Positions 10,601-22,600 of a DNA stretch of 64,000 nucleotides are shown piece by piece. Every line of letters begins with the position of its first letter. Within the stretch, counting starts at the first letter, position 1. Both the position numbers and the translations under genes were made by a program. A model generated the notes under the pieces. The model made no database searches, was not told the DNA's origin, and saw only the letters and a list, made by a program, of their open reading frames with translations. This DNA is from Cordilura impudica (taxonomy: Eukaryota > Arthropoda > Insecta > Diptera > Scathophagidae): contig OY821520.1 of NCBI GenBank assembly GCA_963682025.1, forward strand, positions 138,268,738 to 138,332,737, in the 5' to 3' direction.

Positions 10601-13600
10601 TTTGTTCATTTAATTGTTTTTGTTCTTCAATTTCATTCAAATAAAAATGACTTTTCTGTTTTTAAAAAGTTGGGCATCACCAAAAAAAATTTCGATATTC
10701 AAATAAATTGGATTTGACTGGCATCACTACTGTTTCGAACGTATGCAAAAAATTAAAATATGTGACTTGATGAAAAAAATTTTTTTAATTCCTTTATTTG
10801 CAATAATTAGTCCATAAAGAATCTATGTTATAATTGAAAAAATTATAATGGAAAATAGATTGTGTAAATAAAAAGTTTTTATTATAGTTATAGAACAGCA
10901 TCATCGCAAAAAGTGTGTTTTATTAACATCGACCACTTATTACGAGTTTTTTATTTTTAAATCAGCGCAAAATGTAGACGTTTTTTTAAATCGTTTCTTT
11001 CATAAAATTATTGTCTAATTTTTTAAAAAAATGACAAGGTTCAATAAAAAACATGTTAGAGTTTAAATATCAATTAGTTTTTTTATCTCTTAAGACCTGC
11101 TTAGTAGAAAAAAATGGCATTTGTTTTGATTTCACAAAGCCTTTTTTATGTGAATTAAAACGAGAAAAAATTCTTATTGAAATTAGAGAACAGCAAAAAA
11201 AAAAAAAAACTCGTAGATTTAAGAATTTTTTCATTTACGAGTTTTTTTTTTGTGATATTGGTTTCAAGAACAGGGGTGATTAATCCACTTATTTGTCCAC
11301 TTAACTTCGGCGATGTATTAAGATATGACTGATTATTTCCAAATCTAAACATTGAAATGCTAAAATTTTTTTATATTTTCAAAGAATCATAACGGTACTA
11401 CATTTTTGGGAAAATTTGAGTGAATCAACAAATAACGTATATAACATATTTTTTCACTCAGAAAAATTATTATTATTATTATTTATTTATTTAATCTTTA
11501 AGAATATAATTCTAAGACTAAATATTAATTGAGAGCACTAGCTGCATAGGCCATCAGCTCTGGTTAAATACTACTATTAATTACAGTAAATGAAAAATGA
11601 TGTTTAAAATGTTAAATTTTGAGATTAGTTAGTTTCATAAAATTATAAATTTTAATAATATTTCTGGTGGATGGTTCTTTAAGGAGTTCTAGGGCTGATC
11701 TGGTTACCAAATATTTTGTCCCTTTGGTATGATTAACATTCAATATGGTATGATTAACATTCAATAAGAATGTGTTTGATTGAGAGAGAGCAGTTGCATC
11801 TACGATAAGTTGGGGGCGCATTAGGTTTTTTTAGAATCCATTCGTGGGAGAATATAGAGTGGCCGAGACGTAACCTTGAAAATGATTTTATTTTGACTTC
11901 ATCAACTTCAGTTGGGTAGAAAAATATATTGCATGAGTACATACAATCCACAAGTATAAACATATATATAGATATATTAGAGTGGTCCTTAAAAATAAAA
12001 TGCGATTTTAGGGAGTGTCGGGGTCCATTTTTTCCATTTATAGAAAACTAATAAATGTGAGGGTTGGGAACAATTGGATAAAGAAAAGTCGCGTCGGAAA
12101 TCGATTGAAAATTTCAAGTGTGTTTATATGGGGAAAAATTGCTTTTCTTCAGATTTTACGAAAATTTCGTTCTATAGTTTTATTTTTTCGACAATCGAAT
12201 TGATTCAGTATTAAATTTTCAAAAAGCTATATAACTTCAAAATCGAATAAAAAATCGCCAAAAAAAAAACACAGGTCATGAAATTTGATGGCACTTTTTG
12301 AACATATAAGCACTCAGATATGAAGTATTGTTTCATTATCACGTTGTTAACCTATTGCACAATGAGATCCAAAATAAGTAAATTTATCGATAAAATTTTG
12401 AAAACTCCTTTTTCAAGTTTTAAAAAAGTTTCTTAAACAAAATTTAAGGTTTTATTAAATACATGTTAACTGTGTCAATTTTTTAGATAAATCCCTCTGC
12501 CAGAATTTTTTTTTTACAAGGATTTACTTTTTGTGGATTATGAGAAAAATTTGATTTTTGTGAAATATTCAGCAAATGTAATCTTTCTAAATACTTTGTA
12601 TCAAAAATTATTCAGTTTTCTACTTTAAATTCTATTATTTCATCTTTATAGCTATGGGTTAGGGAAAAAATAATTTGACGGTATTAACTCATTTGGACTT
12701 GGCGCCATAAATGACCCCAAGCTAGTTTAGGATGATTAAGTAAAAAAATTCATATATATTGCAAATACTGTTGAATTTTTTAAATATAGTATAATATTAT
12801 AGACCTTATAGACAGTACATTATTTTTAGCTATTTACTTTTTTTAAAGATGCTAAAATTCAAAGTTAGGCACCGACAAGAAATGGGTTAACTTTGTTCGA
12901 TTTATTCCAAATTTTTAGCGTGGAATATTTGCACATTTTAAATAGTGCGTGGTAAAGAAGAAGAAAGCATATATTTCATAAATTCATAACTGCACTGTAT
13001 TCTTAATCGGACCGGTTTCTGGCATTTCAGCCTTCAGCGATTTATTGAACATTGTGATAATTGTTGTTTTTTTTTTTTTTTTTTTTAATTGAATAGATTG
13101 TTTCTATATGAAAATTTTTCTACTTAGGGCGGCCGTGAGGTTTGAACCATGAACCTTCACATACACTCGTACTTGCACTTTTTGGTCAGCGCTTTAACTC
13201 ACTCACCTAAAGTCAGGCCTACGAGCAGTGTGGTTAGATTCAGTTTTCTACCATACAGCTTTACTTTGTACTAATTTCAGAAGATACAACTCTGTCCAAA
13301 CAAACAATCGTTATTTTTGAATTTTTGAATATTTACAATTCTAATTTTCACTATTTCCACTATGTGCACATTTGTTTCTTATATTTTTAGCGTCACATCT
13401 AAAAAATCAACAGCACTTAAAAAAATATTAGAATTTTTTTAATAAATTGCCTTTTATTATGTGACCCCAAGTCCAAAAGGGTTAATGGGGTCATATTATT
13501 TTTTTCCGAAACCCTAGGCTATTAAGATAAAATATAACGTTTAAAAGTACAAAACTGATTCATTTTTGATACGAAGTATTTAGAAAGATTACATTTACTG

Positions 13601-16600
13601 AATATTTCACAAAAATTTAGTTTTACTCGAAATCCACAATAAAATAAGTCCTTGTAAAAAAATTCTAGCAGAGGGATTTACCTAAAATAAACACAGTTAA
13701 TTCATTTTTTAAATTTTGTTTAAAAATTGAAAAAGGAGTTTTCAATATTGTATCGAAAAAACAAAATTTCTTATTTTCGGTCTCATTGCGCAATAGGTTA
13801 ACAACGTGGTAATAAAACAATACTTCATATCTGAGTACTTATAAGTATAGACAAAAAAAACTATGACTTTAATCAATTCCTCAAAGTTGAAAAAAGTGCC
13901 ATCACATTTCATGACCTATTGTTTTTTGGCACAAAAGTGGTTTGGGGCATTTGCTATTTCTTAGCGAGTTTTTATTCGATTTTAAAGTTGAGCAGCTTTT
14001 TCAAAAGATAATTTAATACTGAAATCGATTCATATAACAACTTTTATAAGATAATGTTGCTCTTAATTCAGAATATATTAAAAATACAGTTTTCGAAAAA
14101 AGTGCAAATAAAAGCGATTTTTTTTTGTCATAAAAGAAAACGGCATTAGTCTAGGCAATTTTTAGATTGTCTTCGATAAATTTGTGCATACAAACATTTC
14201 TAGCAACAATATTTTTGTTGGTAATGTTAGCAACAATGTTTTTACCAGAGTTCAGAAAAAAAACACACACTGAATAAAAAACTCGTACATATATGTAAAC
14301 AAACATAACTTAGACCAACACACACATATTTTTATTTTCATATCAATTATGTTTGTTTTTAAATTTTCTTCGGTGCCCAACACAACCATGACTGTGTTCG
14401 TTTTAATATTTCGTTATTTACACGAACATTTTTGTATCACGTACTTTTTGTTTCAATCACACATAAAGCACACATTTTTGAGTGTTGCTTTATTTGAAGT
14501 TCATGTTCTGTTACGTGTACTGAAAAAAAAAAACAAAACATGTACAATAAACAGGTTCGAGTTCAGTTATATTTTAAGTCGTGGTGTTGTGGCTCGTGTA
14601 GTAAGAAAAAACAGAACATGTACAATAAACATGTTCGAGTTCAGTTATATTTTAAGTCGTGTTTATTTTAAGTCGTGTTTAAAATATAACTGAACTCGAA
14701 CCTGTTTATTGTACATGTTCTGTTTTTTCTTACTACACGAGCCACAACACGACTTCAAAAATATAACTGAACTCGAACCTGTTTATTGTACATGTTCTGT
14801 TTTTTTTTCAGTACACGTACCAGAACATGAACTTCAAATAAAGCAACACTCAAAAATGTGTGCTTTATGTGTGATTGAAACAAAAAGTACGTGATACAAA
14901 AATGTTCGTGTAAATAACGAAATATTAAAACGAACACAGTCATGGTTGTGTTGGGCACCGTAGAAAATTTAGAAACGCACATAATTGATATGAAAATAAA
15001 GATATGTTTTGGCTGCTTTTGAACAGAACATTGTGTGTTTCATGTGTGTATTTTCTGAACCTTGGTTTTTACCTTAATCAACACCCTTCTTCAATCGAGC
15101 CAATTTTGAGTTTGCACACCACATCCTCTTATATATATGATTCTTGGCCCGGCCAAAGAAAAAAATTACAATCAAAGCAACAAGCGTTAAAACAAAAACT
15201 CGCGTTCACAAAATATTTTTATTTTGGAAATTAAATACATATTTAAATATAATATTTATTATAAACTAATGCTATGACGTGTTTTGTTAATGTTATTTTA
15301 TCAGCTGTTTATATATTGAAATTCTAATTCGAGTTTAAATCCCCAGAACAGAAATACATAGTCAAACCAAAGTTGACTAATATCTTTAGTTAACTCACGT
15401 ACCAAAAACTCGATCTAAGTTAATCAATGACACATAAAAACATACCTTTGGGTGACAATTTGATAGGCGGTCTTCTGTCCCACTTGTGGTAAGAATTGTA
15501 AATCTTTCATAGAGCCCTTATTAAGTAAATCCAAAACTGCTTTACGATGTTTGCTTACACTTGTCTTGGTGTTTGTAGATGAGAAACCATTACAATAAAA
15601 ATCTATTAATGAATTATTCGATTTGTTGCATTTTGAGCTATTATTTGATTTCTTTAACGTTTTCGAAGCGATGAGCACTTCTGGCTCTTTAAATTCATTG
15701 ACTTGTGACAGTTCAGCATGACGCTTATCTTGATACGACTGTAAAACGGACTTACGTGAACTACGTCGTAGCGATTTCTTGCCAATCGACAAGTTTGCAT
15801 TGTGTTCAATCAATGATTGTTCCTGAATTCTACGCTGTTCAGAAAGACGGCGTGAAATTCTAACAGATTTATTTAGTACAGTTTTATGCGCGTTTGTACT
15901 TCCAGCAAAGAAAGTTTCCGCAAAAGATGCGGAAATCGACGTAAAGTCTTGCGAATTATTTAATGGACTTGACGTTTTCAATCTATTCGATCCCCTTGGT
16001 ATATCAGGAATTTTAAATAATTCATTGCTGTTATTAAACTTAAATTAATATAAATAAAGAAAAAAAATTACAGTCATGATTTAAATACAAATAACATAAA
16101 CTTACCAATTGACATTTTGCATTCTCCTTTAAAGGTGTTATGGATTTATTTTGTACATTCCCAACATTTTGAATTTTCTCGGACAGAACTTCTTTCATAA
16201 TGCTTTTTATTTCTTGACGCAATGTTGTGGGCCAGGTGGGTTCGTTTTGTGCTGCTGGAGTAGGTGCTGTAGTTTGAGGCATAAGTGCTTGAAAATTCTG
16301 TTGCAATATTTTCCTAAAATTATCTTCTATATTAGTTTTAAACTCCGCCATACATCTCCGCACAATGGGACTAAAACTGAAAATAATAATTAGTTAATCA
16401 ATAAATTAAGGAATTAAAGCAGTGAATTTATTTTCTTTAATAAGTTTTTATTACTAAGTTAATGAATGAATTCCTTACAGAGTGAAATTATTCTTTCAAA
16501 TTCGATTTCATGATCTAAACAAATTTAGCTTAACAATTTGTTTTTGTATTTGTTTTGTGTCTTGCACCTCAATTTATTTTAAAACCTAACATAATCAATT

Positions 16601-19600
16601 ATATTTTGAATTCAATATTTCCATTTCAAATTCTGAAAAAATCAATTCAATTACAAAAAATTCCATTTGACATTGTAAAAATATTGATATTATTGATTTT
16701 GAAAAAATTAATTTTTACACCTACTAAATTTAAAATAGATTTTTTGAATTACAATTGATGCTTTATGAATCTGATATAGAAAATCTGATATTGGTATTAT
16801 GTGGATTTCAATTTTAAAACGTGGTCAAAAACTAGCAAAAGAATAAAATAACGGTACAACTTTGATAAAACTTAAAAGTAAATAAAAAATTCGAAAATAG
16901 GTAAGTAGTGTACAACTGTGTTTGTTGTGATGATCTACAAAAAAAATTCTTTTTTTTTCGTATAGTAGTATATTTATGTGGGTTCTGGCGCTTTTTGGAG
17001 CAGGAGGGTTTTTATACCCTATACCACTATGTGGTTTGGGTATAATGACTTTGTGCTGCTGTTTGTAACAACCAAAAATATTTGACCTAGACCCATCTTT
17101 AATTATACCGATCGAATCAGAATCACTTTCTGAGTTGATTTAACAATGTCCGTCCGTCCGTCCGTCCGTCTGTGTGTCCATGTAAAGCTTGTAATCAAAC
17201 TGCAGGTCGCAAATATGAATATATTTTGATGAAATTTGGTATATAAGCTTTTATCGGCCATGGGATGAACGCTATTGAAATTGGTGAGAATCGGTCCATG
17301 TACAGACCTAGCCCCCATACAAATTACCCCTATGAAATCGACATAAATTGCCATAAGATCCAAATTGTCATATAGATCTTACTCAAATTGGGTTTTGTAT
17401 GCGTTCATTACGTCCATTAATGAGTAGTTCAAAAATGATCCCTTTGGCCCCGCATAGAGCAGCTTCCCGATCTTCACTTAAATCTATTAAAAACAAAAAT
17501 ATTGCACTGATTCTTCACAGATTTTGTTTGTATATATTTTTGCAAAATACAAGAGACTTTACCAGACATGATCAGGATCGGTCCATTTTTGGACCTAGTC
17601 CCCATATAGATATAGCATCCGATATGAACTTTTTCATATCTGCAGCCAAAAAAATTAATAAAAATCAGACTCAAATTTGGTTTTTGCTTATTTTTTATGT
17701 CCAGTTAGTTGGGCCTAAGAGATAGGGCATGGTATAGGGTATCGTATAGTCGGTCTAGACCGATTATAATTTTCTTACTTGTTTAAAATGACGGTTTTTT
17801 AATTTTCATAATAGTGTTTTTGTAAAGTTAATTGATTAGTAAAAAATTTTTTTCATTTAGCCACAAATAAATATACAAAATTAAAAACATAGAATTGTTT
17901 CTGTATTCATTTTGTATGTTCTGTGTTAAAAAAATTATGCATGGTTTGCAAAAAAAATCTTTCTTTCGTTTAGCCACAAATAAATGCACAAAATAAAAAA
18001 CATATACATATATACATACATATATACATACATATATATGTACATATACATACATATATACATATATACACACACATATATACATTCATACATACATACA
18101 TACATATATACATTCATACATACATACATACATGTACTGTGAAGCAGCCCAGGAGCTATTGAGACAAAGTGTCCGCGATTTAAATGTGGACATAGCGCTT
18201 ATCAGTCAACCTTATGGTACATTGATTCACCAAGTTGGACAAGCGATTCAACTGGCACATCTGCAACTTGGTCTGAAAGCAGACAAATATTACAGAATAC
18301 GCTGACGACTGACTGCGGGTTTGTTCGTGCTATGATTTCTTGAAAGTGGATTTATAGTTGCTACATTCCCCCGAGGTATGATATCAATGAGTATAAGAGG
18401 ATCATTGACACATTAACTGATGCTGCAAGAAGAAGCCCTATATTAATAGTCGGGGACTTTAACGCCTGGGCTACGGAATGGGGTTGTCCTAGATCCAATG
18501 AAGGGGCAAGATTTTACTTGAATCATTTGCTATGATTGATGTTGTACTGATGAACTCCGGAAATGAACAGACGTTCAATAGGAATGGAGGAGGTTCAATA
18601 ATCGATATTGCTTTTGCCAGTACCAATATTTACAGCCGAATTAGCTGGCACAGTGATCATAGCGCTATAATTATGAACATAAGTGATCCGACACTGGTAC
18701 CTACGATAGTCGCCAGACGGGAGCTAAGTGGTTGGAAAAGCAACATTTGACAAAGAGATGTTCTGCCTATGCATGGAAGAAGTAGAGTTGAGGGGTTCCC
18801 CAGAAAACATGGCGGAACAGTTAATATACAAGATAACACAATCGTGCAACGCGTCTATGAGAAAGAGGAAACACGGAGTTAATAAAGCTTCTATATATTG
18901 GTGGAATGAGGAAATAGCCGAACTTTGGAAAGAATGTATTCGAGCTAGAAGGCGTTATGTAAGAACTCGTAGAAGACCGAACAATGATCTACACCACCAG
19001 GTTCTAAAGATAAAGAAGAAGGCCCTAAAATCGGCAATACGTGAAAGTAAAAGAACATGTTTCTTGAGTATCTGTAACGACATTGATAGAAATCCTTTTG
19101 GACTAGCATACAAAATTGTAACGAAGAAACGAAAGTGCTTAAGTACGCCTTCGCCCTCAGAGGCTAAAATTCTGGATGGAATAGTGACTCATCTTTTCCC
19201 ACATCAGGATGTAACGACATGGGATAACTTAAACCCTGAGGAGAGCTTTAACTTTCCAGCGATTACCTTGCCCGATATAAAACGAGCTGTCTCAAGATTT
19301 AAGGATAAGAAAGCGCCTGGACCTGACGGCATTGCTAACCATGTATTGAAAGAGGTTGTCGAGTGCTGTGGCGATCAGCTACTGCTACTTATGAATTCTT
19401 GCCTGCTACATGGATCTTTTCCATCAATATAGAAAAGACAGAAACTAGTGCTCTTGCCCAAGGATAAAAAGCCGTTAGAAGACCCGTCATCATATCGGCC
19501 ATTGTGCATGATAGATACCTGCGGAAAACTACTGGAGAGTATAATCTGTAGTAGACTGGAGGAGTACATCGATAGAGCAGAAGGTCTGCCCGAAACCCAA

Positions 19601-22600
19601 TATGGTTTTAGAAAACGTAGGTCAACAATAGATGGCATAAAGAAGGTAGTAGACACCGCAAACGGGGCAATAGAAGGCAAATGTTGGAAGAATGGCGCCA
19701 AGGAATACTGTGTGGTTGTAACTTTGGATGTCAAAAATGCTTTCAATTCGGCTAACTGGGAGAATATTGTGAATGCCCTAAGCCGGCTCAATACCCCAAC
19801 ATATCTAGTGTCAATAGTAAAAGATTATTTTCGAAAGAGCACTTTCACTTATTAAATAGATGATGGAATAAAGGAATACAAAGTAACAGGAGGAGTGCCA
19901 CAGGGATCCGTGCTGGGACCACTGCTATGGAATGTTATGTATGATGGTGTTCTAAGACTGAATCTTCCAGAAAGGGTGAATATCATAGGTTTTGAAGATG
20001 ATATAGCGTTGGTAATTGTGGCAAAAACTATAAGTGAAGCTAAGACAGTTTCGGAATGTAGTATACAGGTGGTTTGATCGTGGCTGAGCCCGATTGTATT
20101 AAGTATTTAGGCGTTATGATAGATAATCGTTTATCTATTAAACACCACCTCGACTATGTGAGGGTTAAGGCTGGCAGTACATGTACAGCACTATGTCGGA
20201 TAATGCCGAACACGAGAGGTCCTAAATTCCTAAGGAGGAAGGTCCTAGAGGGAGTCGTTGGAAATATAATCCTCTATGCTGCTCCAATATGGGCAGAATC
20301 CACCGGAATTAAGACCTATGGTGCGAGGATTAACTCTGTTTATAGGCTTACGGCGTTTCGGGTGTGTTTTGCATACAGGACTGTATCCGACGAAGCGGCC
20401 TTTATAATTGCGGCTATGATACCTATTGATATATTGGCGAGAGAGGCTAAGTATGTGTCGGAGTCACATGGCTCATTGGAGAATAGCAGTATTATCAGTG
20501 ATGCTAGAAGAAATAGTATTGCGGAGTGGCAGGCGAGGTGGACAAGAGCTACAAAGGGTAGATGGACGTACACTTTGATACCGGATGTTGACGGTTGGTA
20601 CAGTAGACGGCATGGCAGCATGAATTTTTATCTGACCCAATTCCTAAGAGGACACGGTTGCTTCAGAGCGTACTTGTACCGCTTCGGACGAGACAGCTCT
20701 CCGTCTTGTCCGTATTGTGTTGAAAGTGAGGAAGATCCCGAACATGTCTTCTTTGTCAGTCCGCGGTTTGTTTTGGAGAGGGCAACATTGGAGCGACAAG
20801 TTGGTAATAGTATTTGCACAGGGAATATAGTTCAGATTATGTTGGCCTCACTGAACAACTGGGAGCACGTATGTAGGTACGTGAAGTTGGTTCTTTTGGA
20901 ACTTCGTAGGCAAGAGGAGATTCGCAAGAGAGAATGTAGGATTAGTTGAGGTTTTTGCTATACCTTCCCCACCCTGTGATGAAATACTTCTACGGTGGTT
21001 CCGCAGGGATTGTGGGCTAGTGTATCGAGGTTTTTTTTTAGCGTGTTCAAGACTCGCACAAAGTCTTTCGATGATTTTTACCTCGTAAAAAAAACACATA
21101 CATATGGCCTCCCTGCTTGCATAGATAACCATGGGATCTTGGTGCGACTGCACAACGAATGCTGATAGTGGCCTTGAATTTGCACCAACAGACATGAGTA
21201 TGCAAAATAACAACAAAAACAATAAAAACAATCACAACAAGGAGAAAGAAAAGATGGAAGAAAAGAAGAGAGAATAGACTGAAAGTGTAGAAAGTCCATT
21301 GAGTTCTGTGATAATGAGATAAACAGCTGTAAACGTGATGAACGTGGTAGCTACTGGTAACAATAGTTTGAATGAGCTCGGAAGGAAAATATCACAATTG
21401 CTAGAATTTCTTCGAACACGTACGAACATCCATATGGATATACATTCGATGTTACGTGCGATACAATCGCTATTATGCAAGTATCTGACGAGTTAAACAG
21501 TTCACCTGTTAACTGCCAAGAGAACCATTGCAAAACTACAACTCCAGGGAAAACCAACAGCGCCAGCCTTAAAAAGAGGTCCTACCACACAGAGACCGAA
21601 AGAATAGCACCGAGTCTAACGCAGAGGCTACCAATAAAGAAGTCGGGATACCGGACACAGAAGTTTCGAAATCTGAAAGGAAACAAGTGTGCCCAAAAGC
21701 GAAAAAGAGAAAGAAATCAGCTCGGTCGAATGCCCTTGTGATCAAAACTTGTGGAGACACGTCCTTTGCTGACATCCTTAAAGAGGTGAAAAGTGATCCA
21801 AAACTGAATTTTCTAGGCGAGAATGTTAAGAACATTAGGAAAACGGAGAAAGGCGATTTGCTCTTGGACCTCAACAGATCTGCGCATCAAAACACGAGCG
21901 AATTTAGGAATGCAATTGAAAGTATCAAAGTATGGCTCAGTAGCACAAGTGCGTGCTCTTACCCGTGAAATAATCTTGGAAATAAAGGATATTGATGAGG
22001 TAACTGTAAAGTTGCTAAATGCAACGTTCATAAATAACTCAACTACAAACAATAACAACTCAATACACATTAATAACACGAACACTGGCTGACACTATAC
22101 CAACCAGAATATATCTATTAATTTTCACTCAGTCAATACATCAACTGAGATATGTAAGGAAAATTGGTATAGATAAAGTCAGTCAAGTCGAGTTAATGAG
22201 ACTCCGAGTTAAGTCGAGTTAATGACGAAGTACAATAGATCGTAACACATATTTAACTTTAAGGGTGATCAGTCCCAGCCATCATCCATTCATTTATAAA
22301 GCGGCCTCGGCTGACTGTTCTCATTTATACAGCGGCCTCGGCTGACTGTTCTCATTTATACAGCGGTCTCGGCTGACTGTTCTCATGTAATCTTCTGCTC
22401 TTATTTCTCATATCGATATTGGGGAAAGACGCTGCCGATCAGCACCACCGAGTTTGACGACACAGCCAACAATTACCGAGCAGCCAACTCCTCCGAGCGA
22501 AGCAGCCGAACACCGGCACAACCGACTATCACCGATATACCCGACGACCACCGATACCAGCAGTCGAACCACGATACAACCGACTGCTGCCGATACAAGC

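Noticed and set aside
14349..14982. Two mirrored open frames of 114 and 75 codons
   Set aside because: They are the same sequence read from the two arms of a palindrome, with no domain motif.
17828..18129. Met-Tyr-Val-Cys rich minus-strand frames
   Set aside because: Translation of the CATA/TATACA microsatellite.
19375..21557. Several minus-strand frames of 60-138 codons
   Set aside because: Antisense shadows of the R1-like LINE coding frames.
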